Positions 9,601 to 19,949 of a DNA stretch of 64,000 bases are shown here, piece by piece (positions within the stretch are counted from its first letter, which is position 1; each line of letters begins with the position of its first letter). Under the pieces are notes generated by a model. The model searched no databases. It was not told the origin of the DNA and saw only the letters and a list, made by a program, of their open reading frames with translations. Origin of the DNA: Tubulanus polymorphus (taxonomy: Eukaryota; Nemertea; Palaeonemertea; Tubulaniformes; Tubulanidae). The position numbers and the translations under genes are program-made. The DNA lies in contig NC_134027.1 of assembly GCF_964204645.1 (NCBI RefSeq), positions 16,234,485-16,298,484 on the forward strand, in the 5' to 3' direction.

Positions 9601-9809
9601 CTCCGCAGTAACTTAAAGCCAGACGTTGGTTGTTCTTGTGACACAATGCGATCCTCGCGTTGCATCGCAAGTTTCGATGCAAGTCGCTTGCAATACGATT
9701 GTGTGCGACTAGTTTCTGCCAGTCGCAAGAGCGCGTCGGTTGGTTGTGACAGTCGTGTCACGTCGCAGAAAGTAGAACACGTACGACTCCATGTGACTGG
9801 CGTTGCTGA

Positions 9810-10178
9810 AAGATGAGGACGCCAGTGATATGACGACTGAGTCAAAACGTCACGATATGTCGACATATTCATGTCGAATTGATGCGATATATCGACATAA
9901 ATATGGCGACTTGTCGAGTTGGAACGCAACAACTCGAGGCCCTTTATCGCTTCCGTAGATCTTTCATTAAGTAGGATCACTTGAATGATCGCTTTAATAT
10001 CGCTTTAAAAAAAACATACCGCGATATATCGCGTCAAGTCGACATGAATATGTCGATATATCGTGACGTTTTGACGACATATTTCGTTTTCTCAACCATC
10101 AACCATTTTCCACGCAACAAGTCGACATATTCATGACGAGTTGAAACTCAGTCGTCATATTACTGGCGTCCTCATCTT
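9810..10178. mobile_element. TIR element (MITE-like), 34 bp inverted ends
   Basis: The ends AAGATGAGGACGCCAGTGAT and its inverted match at 10,145-10,178 pair over about 34 bp with few mismatches. Internal stretches around GTCGACATATTCATGTCGA are also self-complementary, so most of the element folds back on itself. The block ACGATATGTNGACATATTCATG recurs just outside at about 10,255-10,350. No ORF and no clear target duplication. Confidence 0.6.
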
Positions 10179-10440
10179 ACATTTAGACATGTCTTCAAAT
10201 GACGGCTTGTCCCGTGGAAAATGAGCAAATAAGCGAAATTTGTCGTGAAAACGTTACGATATGTAGACATATTCATGTGGACTTGACACGATATATCGAC
10301 ATAAATATGGCGACTTGTCGAGTTTGAACGTGACAACTCGAGGCCCTTTATCGCTTCCGTACTATATCAGATTAATCGACTTCAAAATAGGCGAAAGCAT
10401 AAGTCTTTATTACGTTATAAATTGGCCTAATTATTCAAAA

Positions 10441-11335
10441 GCTAATAATGTGGGCGACAAAACCAAAAAAATTAATTGTCGCGGGCGATAAAACCAAAAT
10501 AATCCATTGTCGCGGGCGATAAATCCAAAATATTGAATTGTCGCGGGCGACAAAACCAAAAAAATGAATTGTCGCGGGCGATAAAACCAAAAATAATGAA
10601 TTGTCGCGGGCGACAAAACCAAAATATTCAATTGTCGTGGGGGAACAAAACCAAACTAATGAATTGTCGCGGGCGATAAAACCAAAATAATAAATTGTCG
10701 CAGGCAATAAAAACAAAAAATGAATTGTCGCGGGCGATAAAACCAAAATATTGAATTGTCGCGGGCGACAAAACCAAAATATTGAATTGTCGCGGGCGAC
10801 AAAACCAAACTAATGAATTGTCGCGGGCGATAAAACCAAACTAATGAATTGTCGCGGGCGATAAAACCAAAATAATGAATTGTCGCGGGCGATAAAACCA
10901 AAATATTGAAGTGTCGCAGGCGATAAAACCGCGACAAAAAGAAAAAAAAATTGTCACGGGCGTTAAAACCAAAATAATGAATTGTCGCGGGCGATAAAAC
11001 CAAAATATTGAATTGTCGTGGGAGACAAATCCAAAAAAATGAATTGTCGCGGGCGATGAAACCAAAATCTTGAATTGTCGCTATTGTCGCGTGCGACAAA
11101 ACCAAAATAATGAATTGTCGCGGGCGATAAAACCAAAATATTGAATTGTCGCGGGCGACAAAACCAAAAAAGAAAATTGTCGTGGGCGACAAAAACAAAA
11201 TATAAAACCAAAATAATGAATTGTCGCGGGCGACAAAACCAAAAAGATGAATTGTCGCGGGCGACAAAACCAAAATAATGCATTGTCGCTGGTGATAAAA
11301 CCAAAGTAATGAATTGTCGCGGGCGACAAAATCAA
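10441..11335. repeat. Minisatellite, about 31 bp unit, roughly 28 copies
   Basis: The unit is approximately TTGTCGCGGGCGACAAAACC plus AAAATAATGAA, with alternating GATAAAA and GACAAAA versions. Each unit contains TTGTCG-CGGG-CGACAA, able to form a small hairpin. Because the unit is not a multiple of three and lacks minus-strand stops, long overlapping minus-strand frames appear that are not genes. Outer units are more diverged than inner ones. Confidence 0.9.
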
Positions 11336-11448
11336 AATCATTGTTTTCTCGAGTTATTTTAGTTTTGTCGTTTTGTCGTAATGTCGCCCTCATTTGCATA
11401 TTCGTGTTTTTGTATCTTATCAGCCACCATACTAAAGCTTTAAGGTCG

Positions 11449-12419
11449 CGTAAAACTCGATAAACACTTCAAGCGACACAGCGAACGATCTCCTTTCCCC
11501 CACCGCGAACCCTTACTCCGAATGTCAAGTGTGAGTCCAGCATACGGATAGGAGTGTGTTATATATTTGTATTTAGTAAATACCTTGTGGATTTGACAAT
11601 GATCGGTATGTACTGTAGGAAATATAGAGTATTGATGGTATTGATACAGAGGCCCGCGGCCGAATAAAGTAATATATTCTTTTATTTTGATACCTCGTCG
11701 ACATAACAGCTTTTCTCCGCTATATCTCTTCGGCGTGTTTAGTTTAGGCCTACGACTCCCCGGTACACTTATGATCTATCTTAGTAAAAACACGGTAAAT
11801 TTGGTAAAGAAAAATAGGTATTGCTAAATGAACTGCTTGACGCCCGCAGCTAAATGACTGGTAGTAATAAATTAATTTGTACTCGATTTGATTCTCAGAA
11901 TGAGGAGAAACTCGCAGCTGATTCCCGGAACGACGATGTAGTGACACACGTCGATTTGTCGATGTTTACGGCTCGACAGTGCTTTTAAAATCTAAAGTAG
12001 TAAATTTCCTGTGTATTGGTATTATAATTTGATGAGGAAAATGGGTTATTGTTAAAATTAGTTTTTAAAAACCGCGACAGAATGTGCAATCTTTGGGTAA
12101 TAAATTTGTTAATTTATGCTTGAATTGATAATCGATGTGACAAGAAACGTGCGGTAGATTTCGGAAAGACGACTTAGAAAAACATGTCGGCTCTTTGAAT
12201 GGGGCTCAATTTTCGATGTTTACGGCCCGACAGTGCTTTTGTAACGTTGATTCTTAAAAATTTGCACGGAGTATTTGTAGATTGAAGTGAGCTGAATGAT
12301 ATCAGACGGATTGTATCGGCAACAGCGGTAATGTAAAAAAGCCTATGTACTTTTGACAAAAAATGTGTGGAAAATAATAATAATAATAATAATAATAAGA
12401 AACACGCGAATCTCAATAA
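11449..12419. repeat. 3' block of the composite insertion (copy 1)
   Basis: Nearly colinear with 61,503-63,286, which has an extra 0.7 kb insert. Shared landmarks are AACTCGATAAACACTTCAAG, GAAATATAGAGTATTGATGG, TACGACTCCCCGGTACACTT, and the terminal AAT microsatellite with AAGAAACACGCGAATCTCAA. No coding frame was recognised. Confidence 0.85.
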
Positions 12420-12425
12420 CAACAA

Positions 12426-12660
12426 AACCATATGTCTATAAATTAGAAGATTTAAATGGTGAAGAAGTTGATGGGTATTTTTATGAAGAAGAATTTGAGT
12501 TTAACTACTGAAAATCTAGAACAAGAATATAAAATTGAAAAAGTATTAAAAACAAAAACTGTTAAAAGAAAAAAAATATTCTTTAGTAAAATGGGTTGGA
12601 TGGCCAGATAAATTCAATGAATGGATATTATCAAGTAAAATTACAAAAAATATAAATGAA
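12426..12660 (+). pseudogene. Polinton integrase C-terminus with chromodomain
   Basis: This is the continuation of the integrase cut at 8714. Seen: YKLEDLNGEEVDGYFYEEEF, then in a shifted frame a chromodomain-like region (YKIEKVLKTK, then VKWVGWPDKFNEWIL) and the stop at 12,658-12,660. Chromodomains at the C-terminus are usual for Polinton integrases and are thought to guide insertion to marked chromatin. Frame changes occur near 12,510 and 12,575. The stop overlaps the ATG of the ATPase gene (ATGAATAA), a compact virus-like arrangement. Confidence 0.82.
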
Positions 12661-12856
12661 TAAGGAATTATTTATATTTGAGCCTCATAATATGTTAATT
12701 TCTGGTGTAACAAATTGTGGAAAAACTTATTTTATATTAAATTTATTAGAAACTATTTATAAAAACTATTTTGATAATATAACCAACTTACAATGCACAG
12801 GGTATAAACCTATTTTAGCCATTTTAGATGGCATGATAATTCACATGGCGTCTTAA
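12656..12856 (+). pseudogene. Polinton DNA-packaging ATPase, 5' fragment
   Basis: ATG at 12,656. Residues 1-45 hold a P-loop, GVTNCGKTYF (residues about 18-27), followed by LLETIYKNYFDNI, the usual start of the FtsK/A32-type packaging ATPase of Polintons. After about residue 46 the similarity ends and the frame stops at TAA 12,854, so the Walker B and arginine-finger parts are missing. It directly follows the integrase, as in many Polintons. Confidence 0.72.
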
Positions 12857-13521
12857 ACGGTTTAAGCGTCCATGATTCAGCGAAGTTCAAACCGGTCAGA
12901 AGGCTATGCTATTCCATATTTGCAACAAGCAGTCCCGATTGCTTGTAGATATTTGAAACGGAGTAGCATCGGATCATCAAGCTCAGATTGATCGAGTTTA
13001 TTAGATTTTTTTGCATTTACCTAACACATATTGATGTACGAATGGACTTAGGCTGAAATTGCCTTGGTTAATTTTTTGCTAAAGGTCACTGTGGAATTTC
13101 AATTTCAATCCAAAACGAAAATAACGGATGAATTAATGGGATTAATTTTTCAATTTTCAAGTCTTTCAATTCCTGTAATGGTTGGTTAAGCACTACATTG
13201 ACACATACAAAAATATCTAAGTAGTGCAAAAACACGCTTCAACACGAAATATCTGGGTGCAATGACTCTTTCATGTCTTTGTCTCTAAAGTTTCTGTTTA
13301 TATGTCCGGTTAAATCACTCTGCAATTTATTGAATTGGAAACATAAACATTTGAAAACGACCCTCTTAGAAATTGGTTACTATTTACGAGTAGACACTAG
13401 AAATAGTCACTCTTATAAGTAGCCATTTTGATAAAGGTTACTAATAGTTACTATCCATTTGTAAATGTATGGTTCCCGTAGTCTACCTTTTCTAGAATGT
13501 ACACTCTCAAAACTTCACTGT
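12857..13521. other. No gene seen
   Basis: Non-coding sequence right of the truncated ATPase. It begins with GTCTTAAACGGTTTAAGCGT, a small inverted repeat at the break. No conserved protein, RNA gene or tandem array was recognised. Confidence 0.5.
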
Positions 13522-13890
13522 TCAGAAAGTATACTATTTCAGAGTATACGGTACCAATCGTAGACTCAGAATACAACATGTTTTACAACCAGAGAATTTT
13601 GAAAACCAACCGTTTCAGAAAGTATACTATTTAAAAGTGTACAATACGAATTGTAGACTCTGAATACCAATGTTTTACAACCAGAGACTTTCGAAAACCA
13701 ACCGTTTCAGAAAGTATACTATCTAAAAGTGTACAATACTAATCGTAGACTCTGAATACCACATGTTTTACAACCAGAGACTTTCGAAAACCAACCGTTT
13801 CAGAAAGTATACTATTTAAGAGTGTACAATACGAATCGTAGACTCTGAATACCACATGTTTTACAACCAGAGACTTTCGAAAACCAACCG
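13522..13890. repeat. Tandem repeat, about 92 bp unit, four copies
   Basis: Units start at about 13,522, 13,614, 13,705 and 13,799 with TTCAGAAAGTATACTAT and contain GTAGACTC(T/A)GAATACCA, TTTTACAACCAGAGA and AAAACCAACCG. Spacings are 92, 91 and 94 bp. The first copy is the most diverged. Confidence 0.9.
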
Positions 13891-14280
13891 TATACTACCT
13901 TTTATCTAATCAACAGTGATATATTCTTATCCGTGTTATTTTGTTCAGCACGTCAACTCAGATTAAGATTGAGTTCTTAATAGCACAAATCAAGATCTTT
14001 AGTGATGTGATCTATCAAAATGCTTCACGAATGCATGTTGAAATCAACTAACATTTTTTGAGTACATGTGGTTTAGTTCAGATTCAGCTGGATCACATCA
14101 AAAACTTGGTATAAGTACATATACACATATGTGCCATGCCAACGGGTACGATTATAGAACGATAACCACAATCAAACGTGGTGAACGGATTATAAGATAA
14201 AAACCAACTATCTACAAATTAAAAGAATTTTAACATCAAGAAATTTATTTATTCGAACAATCTGAAATATATAAAATATA

Positions 14281-14348
14281 CGACGTTTCGATCTCACCCT
14301 AGAGATCTGACACATGACGATGTTCTCTAGGGTGAGATTGAAACGTCG
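14281..14348. repeat. Hairpin, 24-25 bp arms
   Basis: The arm CGACGTTTCGATCTCACCCT (continuing AGAGA) pairs with its inverted copy ending at 14,348, with one G/T-type mismatch and a loop of about 19 bases. It looks like the end or core of a fold-back element. GGTACGATT occurs on both sides (14,145 and 14,349). Confidence 0.7.
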
Positions 14349-14509
14349 GGTACGATTAGTTCATGCACCTACCAACGGAACTATGAAAGCACCAAACAAG
14401 GTATATCAGCACTTTTTACGTGGTAGCCCTTGTGGAACCTGGTAACTGATAAGAATTATTTGGTGAAATCTTTGTGCCCTTCCCAGTGCTACATTTAAAC
14501 CAGCAAGGC

Positions 14510-14542
14510 AGAACCTGTTGTCGTTGCTTTGCAGCTATATTT
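14510..14542 (-). repeat. Inverted copy of the TATAGCTGCAAAGCAGC end motif
   Basis: Reads as the reverse complement of the left end of the composite insertion (mirror of 8715-8750) with a few mismatches. It directly abuts Polinton sequence starting at about 14,543. A direct copy follows at 14,861, so the Polinton piece between is bracketed by inverted copies. Confidence 0.7.
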
Positions 14543-14834
14543 TATATTATACCCAGATTTTTCAAATATAGGTTTAAAATGATGAATTAATTCATTATAT
14601 TCTAAATCTTGTTTTGTTAATTCTGGAATATCATTTTCAGGATTGATTCTCGATTTATTTATTCTATTCAAACCCCTCTGGATTATTAGAACCTGTACCT
14701 GCTAAATGAGAATCAAATGCTGTTTCATTACCATTATCAAAACTTGTGTCAGTAAAATCAGGTGGTTGTTAATCAGTTATACCAGGTTCAATGAAAGTAT
14801 CCATTCCAATATCTTCACCACCTTCTACATCCAT
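14543..14834 (-). pseudogene. Second Polinton fragment: acidic protein N-terminus
   Basis: From ATG 14,834 on the minus strand the frame opens MDVEGGEDIGMDTF. It is rich in Asp, Glu, Gly and Asn, and after two or more stops or frame changes reaches RINPENDIPEL and HHFKPIFEKSGYNIK. These match, at about half the positions, the gene at 6299-7067 (KINIENEVPEF and RKFKPILERSGFNIT). It is therefore a piece of a related but distinct Polinton, in opposite orientation, cut at both sides by the 34 bp end motif. Confidence 0.72.
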
Positions 14835-14860
14835 TTATATAATAAAGAAATTGAGATTTA

Positions 14861-15003
14861 AAATATAGCTGCAAAGCACCGATAACGGGTTTCTGCCTTG
14901 TTGGATAAAATGTCGTACAAGGAAGCTTGCAGAAGGTTTCACTGAAATCAGTTCATAGCGTACCGATATTTTGAAGGAGTGCCACCAGAGGTCAGCACAT
15001 ATC
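14861..15003 (+). repeat. Third copy of the TATAGCTGCAAAG end motif, with unknown tail
   Basis: AAATATAGCTGCAAAGCACC and GATAACGGGTTTCTGC match the left ends at 8715 and 60,564. Downstream sequence differs after about 35 bp, so this is a truncated or chimeric copy. Confidence 0.65.
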
Positions 15004-15860
15004 ATGGAAACGTTGACCCACTTGGCTACTAAGTGTGTGATGGAATATGTCCATCAGTCGTTTTCTATGTTGTAACTGGAGGGTGCTGCCCTCTCTCTCT
15101 CTCTCGAAAATACAGAACAATAGGTGATTGTGTTAATATCTTTTGTCCGCCTTTTTACTGGTTTTTGGGCTCTCACAGTCGATATTTGGACGAAACTTCT
15201 ACTGTTGAACAGGCAGAATAGGACCTCGTTACAAGCGCAAAGCAAAGTACGAATGTACCAAGTTTAGGGAAAATAACTTTGAGAATAACAAGGATACGGT
15301 GTTTTTACCCTTCCCTAGTGGCGCTACTGGAGAATCATATGAGTTACCTACTTAAAACATACATCAATACAAGCATCTTGTTAGAGGCTACTGACCACAC
15401 TCATTGCAACCACGATTCTATCTCCAACAGTTAAGGAGCTAGGGCAAAAAATCTCATTAAAAGATTTATGGGGTCCCATTTTCGAGCCCGTAGAGCCCAA
15501 ACGGTTAATCGCAGATATGGCGTGCCATTGACTTTTTTAACCTCCGGGTTGTCATGAACAACTTTTGTACTCCCCCAAAGCTGAAAACTAAAAGAAAAAA
15601 ATTTTTCTCACAAGATGTCAGAATTTTAAAAAGTAAAACACCCCCTGGTGGGTGAACGGGGTCCCCAATCAAAGATCCCGTCGACTTACCTCAAGGTACC
15701 AGTGTTCCGTACATCTCACGCAACTTTCAAGTAAATCCATTAAGTAATATTCTTGTTACTAGCCGAATTCGAAGTATTGAAGCCTATATTTGATGTTCTC
15801 TATTAACTGTGAACTATTAAAGCCTGATGCTCTCTAACTTGTGTATAAACAAGGTTTACT
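15004..15860. other. No gene seen
   Basis: Mixed-composition DNA with a short CT dinucleotide run at about 15,090-15,105. Short ORFs of about 60 codons on both strands have no recognisable motif and overlap one another. No RNA gene recognised. Confidence 0.4.
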
Positions 15861-15861
15861 T

Positions 15862-16190
15862 GAAATAGATTTAGTCTTTGAAGCTGGTTTTTTAATAGAT
15901 TTTTTTACTTGAGATTTATCATCAAAATATGTCTATCATAATTCCTTTAACTTATAAATTCATTACAAACATTACATTTAATTTCATCTTCATGTTTTTT
16001 CCTTTCATTTGAATTTTCTGGTGTTTCAAAATTGATAACATTTTTTTTAATGATTTGCAGTTTTTTCAAGATGAGATTTATTAGATTTATATATACATTT
16101 TTTTACAATATGTACAATAATATTGATTTCATTACCGTCAATTTTTTCTGTTTGGTGTTCACTCTCTTCATTCAAAAGAAAAAAAATTAA
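15862..16190 (-). pseudogene. AT-rich zinc-finger relic, probably a third Polinton fragment
   Basis: On the minus strand, broken frames show a YCTYCKK block with downstream His (SHLEKTANH), then ETPENSNERKKHEDE, and a second CNVCNEF block followed by DRHI. Composition (very AT-rich, Lys/Asn codons) and the C2H2 spacing resemble the fingers at 4300-4640. At least three frame changes. It could be from a different gene of the same element family. Confidence 0.4.
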
Positions 16191-16244
16191 AAGTGGTGGC
16201 GAGTCGTACTCTCGTCCTCTGGCCTGAAACCCACATTTTCTCAT

Positions 16245-16873
16245 TACTGTATTTTCCGGCCAATAAGCCGATTTTCTAGCCTCAGATTTTTACCCAAAAT
16301 ATCGTGATCAGCTTATTGGGCGGATACGATCTAACATAAAAAATCACTTCCTGATCTATGCCACTCTAATGCTCTCAATGATCGTCAAAATCAAGAAAAG
16401 TGGTCGATATTTATTTGAGGTCATTATTTACTACCAATTATAATCTATTTTGAACTATTTTATTTTTACTTTGATTGTTCTATCACCGCACAGCGGCAAT
16501 GGTATACATTTATATAACGCGCGAGTTCATCGTACTACCACGTGTCAGTTCATACATTAGTATATATGCAAATCAGCAGTGAGCCGCGTACTGCGTGTAT
16601 GGCTGTGTGTATAGTAATCAGCTGAGTGAGTCTATATATAGCACAGTCACTCGGCGATGATAGTATACACAGCACTCTCACACATCGGCGGGCGCTACTG
16701 TCAGCCTCTTAAATCGTCAATTAAGACGAACTAATTGACAAATCAGTGAATTAAAATCTCTGATGAAGGGCCTCGGCTTATTGGGCGAAGCTTTATGAAA
16801 TCCATGTATTTTAGGCTAAAAAACTGCCCTCGGCTTAATGGCCGAGTCGGCTTATTGGCCGGAAAATACGGTA
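16245..16873. mobile_element. TA-flanked MITE (Tc1/mariner-like), 625 bp
   Basis: The inverted ends CTGTATTTTCCGGCCAATAA and its partner (reading CCGTATTTTCCGGCCAATAA inward from 16,871) extend about 27 bp and are flanked by TA on both sides. There is no transposase ORF. The interior repeats the motif of AAGCCGA and CGGCTTATTGG. It is related in its end pattern to the element at 58,667. Confidence 0.8.
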
Positions 16874-17105
16874 CTTATTTACTATCGAGTTATAAATGTA
16901 CTTACCATGACCACCGGATACAGTCTGCTCTCGGCACAATTAATTGCCAAGAATCCATGACATAGGCCAATGACCATGCAGTCCATGGGGTACGAGCTTC
17001 ACATCCATGTGTTAACACGATTGTTTTGAAGCTGTTCACAGACTGAATCAAATGCCAGGTTTAAGCAAAGGTTTAACGTATATTCATGAAAACTGACTAA
17101 ATAAA

Positions 17106-17361
17106 CGTATAGGACGTTGGGAATTGGCTCTTCAAGTGTATAATTTTTCTGTTGAACACCCACCGGGTAAGAAAAATGGTAATTGCGACAGTTTAAGTAC
17201 ACGAGATTATGATAAACCTCCTCCTCCTAGACCCGATGATCCATCACAAGAAACTGTTTTCACAGCAATGACAAATGGATCTCAGTCTTATGAAGTGTTT
17301 GATTATACTAGCGTCGTGGTGGCTGAGTTAACTCCTGATACTTATAAAGAGATTGAACTGA
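17106..17361 (+). pseudogene. Gypsy-2: RNase H C-terminus and linker
   Basis: RIGRWELALQVYNF, then VEHPPGKKNGNCDSLSTRDY, is the classic end of a Ty3/Gypsy RNase H domain (GKKNxNxDxLSR). A Pro-rich linker follows and the frame is open up to a piggyBac insertion at TTAA 17,362. RT, protease and gag are absent to the left, so the element is 5' truncated here or was rearranged. It continues at 19,946. Confidence 0.82.
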
Positions 17362-19949
17362 TTAACTCTTTCGATTCCATTGTCACATTATTGCGAAATG
17401 AGCGGTTGGTCGTAGCGGAGCCATTCTCGCGTTACTGTGAGTTGAGCTTTCAGTTTGAATTTCGCGCTCTTACTATACTTTCGCGATAAATGGCAGCACG
17501 TTATGGCATTAGAAGCCTCCGAGATATATTGTGGAGCCATTTCCGTAAAATTTTCGCTAGAAATTATACGTTTGATGTGAATTTGATGTGAATTTATCAA
17601 CTTTTGATATCCTAACAAACATGAACGCCGAACAGGTAATTGACGAATTATTTGCTGACAGAGAATCAGATAATAATGATTTTTCTACGGACTCTGAACG
17701 TGATATTAGTGATTTTAACGATGGTGAAACTGAAATGGACATAACCGATCAAGGCCCCGACCCTATGATAAAGAGGGGTGCCCATATAGATCAACGCCCC
17801 AGGGCACATACGATTTCAGAATCTGAAAGTGAAAGTGATTATGATTTTCCCTTACCTGCCATCCGTGGACGTGGTCGAGTCCGAGCTAGGGCTGCAGGTA
17901 GAGCTCGAAGAGGTGTTCAATGTATTCGAGGGGTTGTTGGTCGTGGCAGAGCCAGAGGTCGTGGGCAAGGGCCTGGTCGCAATGACTCAGATGTTGAATG
18001 GCGGGACCACTATGGCATAGCTCCTAATTAGTTACCTCAATTCGCGGATGTCAATGGTGGATTGCCTAGTGTAGACTGTAATAACTTTAGGCCAGTCGAT
18101 TTTTTCTACATAACATTTCCGCTGGAATTGATCGATATGTTGACATCTGAAACTAATCGTTACTATAACCAATATGCCGCTTCGCCGGAAGCAACCTCTA
18201 TGAAAAATCGTTGGATACCGGTTACGTCAGATGAAATGCAAGCGTTTCTCAGCCTACTGATTCTAACTTCACTGTGTAGGAGAGGTTCATACCAGAATTT
18301 CTGTACAACAGACACTCATTGAATTACCAGGAATTCCCAGTATTATGAGTAGAAATCGATTTCTTGACATTTTACGCTTTTTCCACACTGTTGACAACAC
18401 CACTGCAGTTCCGTGTGGGTGAGTTGGATATTACCGATGCTTCAAAATCCGAAACGTGGTTAGGCATTTATCACAGGCTTGGCAAGATGGCTATAATTTG
18501 GAGCGTGAAATTTCAGTAGACGAAGCTATTGTGGCATTCAAGGGACGTGTCGGCATGAAACAGTATCTCCCCAAAAAACCCAAAAAGTGGGGTATGAAAG
18601 CCTGGGTTTTGGCAGGCAGTCGAACAGGTTATGCATATAGGTGGCAGCTTTATGCAGGAAAAGAAGGCAATAATATTGAATGCGACTTAGGATCACGTGT
18701 AGTGCACGATCTAACAGCCGGTCTCGCTCCCGGTCATGTGTTATATGTTGACAATTTTTATACAAATGTGACTTTGTTTGAAGATCTCAAAACCAGAAAT
18801 ATTGGCGTGAGTGGAACTGTAAAGGCAATTCGTGTCCGTAATCCTGCCATAATAAAACGTTCTGTAAAGAACACCAGGGAAGCTGAACTTAGACAATTGT
18901 CTCCTGTGTTCAAATATAACGGCAATGTGTTGGCAATTGGATGGATGGATAAACGTCCTGTCACCATGTTATCTACTGTTCATTCATCCAATGTAGTGGA
19001 AAAACACATTCGTGATCGCCTTGCAGATACAGGATTCCGGACTGTTGAAAAACCTGTAGCAATTGCAGATTACAACATTTTCATGAGTGGTGTCGATCGT
19101 AATGACCAACTGAACTCGTACTTCTGTAATGAACATAAATCATTCAAATGGTGGATAAAATCATTCCTTCATCTGTTCACAACTAGTGTCACGAATTCAT
19201 TTATCTTAGACAAGGCAGTAACGCCAGCAGCTGAACAGAAATCAGACAGGGATTTTCGTCTAACTGTAGCCCATCAGTTACTAGAGGGCTACGCAAGAAA
19301 AGTGTCAAAAGTCGGTTGGCGTCCGAGTCGTGGTGCTGAAAATGAACTTCGGTTGACCGAACGGCATTTTATTACCCGAGGTAATGGATGACAAGACTGC
19401 ATAGTATGCACAAAGAGAGAAAACAAACGATATTTGTGTTGCAGACAATCATCATTTGTGTGTAAAAACTGTGTTCCCAATGTACCGTTGTGTGTTCATC
19501 CATGTTTCGAGATATACCACACCATGAGAGACTATAAGCGCCATTTTGAAACTAATTATGCAGAATAGAATTGTATAAAAACATTGGTTTTATTCATTAA
19601 AAAAAAATGCAGGTAAGCTGTGCATTTTATTACAGTATTCTTAGAATTTATTGTGGTGTTTGGGTGTAATTTTTTTAGCAATTTTTTAAAAATTCGTCAA
19701 AAGTCACATTTTTCAGCAATTTTAGTAGATTTTCACCCAAAATATGGAACACACTAATAAAAATATTGGCATCATCTAAAACTTTGGAATGACCTCTAAA
19801 AAGTTTTCTTAGACCACAAATGTGTCACTCTGATAATTTAGCCTGTATTTGAGGTTGAAAAATTGCATTCATTAGTCTAAAAATGGGCCCTGGAAACTTG
19901 GTTTGGCAGGGACCATTGTTGCTTGGAAACTGGGTATCGAAAGAGTTAA
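17362..19949 (+). mobile_element. piggyBac element, 2,580 bp, TTAA duplicated
   Basis: Both boundaries are visible. TTAA at 17,362-17,365 is followed by CTCTTTCGATTCC, and the right end reads inward as CTCTTTCGATACC before TTAA at 19,946-19,949, giving a 13 bp TIR with one mismatch. The target is the linker of a Gypsy pol gene, whose reading frame is in register on the two sides of the TTAA. Internal coding is the broken transposase at 17,621-19,568. Confidence 0.92.
17621..19568 (+). pseudogene. piggyBac transposase (DDE_Tnp_1_7), broken
   Basis: The N-terminal part is acidic (MNAEQVIDELFADRESDNN), followed by an Arg/Gly-rich stretch (about nt 17,860-17,990). The catalytic domain is DDD: ISVDEAIVAFKGR (about 18,510), VLYVDNFYTN (about 18,740) and MSGVDRNDQLNSYF (about 19,085). 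The C-terminus is a Cys-rich ring-like finger (CIVC, CC, CKNC, CVHPCFEIYH). Breaks: in-frame TAG 18,029, a frame change around 18,310, a stop near 18,420, and in-frame TGA 19,389 just before the finger. Length otherwise fits the family (about 600 aa). The start could also be ATG 17,588. Confidence 0.93.

Larger units (their letters stand above)
8715..12419. mobile_element. Composite 3.7 kb insertion splitting the Polinton integrase (copy 1)
   Basis: Polinton integrase coding stops at about 8714 and continues at about 12,426, so everything between is inserted. Its left end (AAATATAGCTGCAAAGCAGC) and right end (an AAT microsatellite followed by AGAAACACGCGAATCTCAAT) are the same as the ends of the sequence at 60,564-63,286. 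Inside are an RT relic, degenerate TTCGAACGAA repeats, a TIR element, a minisatellite, and a roughly 1 kb 3' block shared with the second copy. No coding capacity for its own movement was found beyond the RT relic. No target duplication is obvious. Confidence 0.7.

Noticed and set aside
9486-9980. 164-codon minus-strand ORF
   Set aside because: Spans degenerate repeats and the end of a TIR element; no motif.
10441-11335. Regular short repeats resembling a CRISPR array
   Set aside because: Units are contiguous without unique spacers, and the context is animal DNA.
10431-11399. Several long overlapping minus-strand ORFs with repeating peptides
   Set aside because: They arise from the 31 bp minisatellite being open in all three frames; the period is not a multiple of three and no start or domain is present.
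15033-15245. Cys-rich plus-strand ORF and its antisense partner
   Set aside because: Short, overlapping each other, partly made by a CT run; no family pattern.
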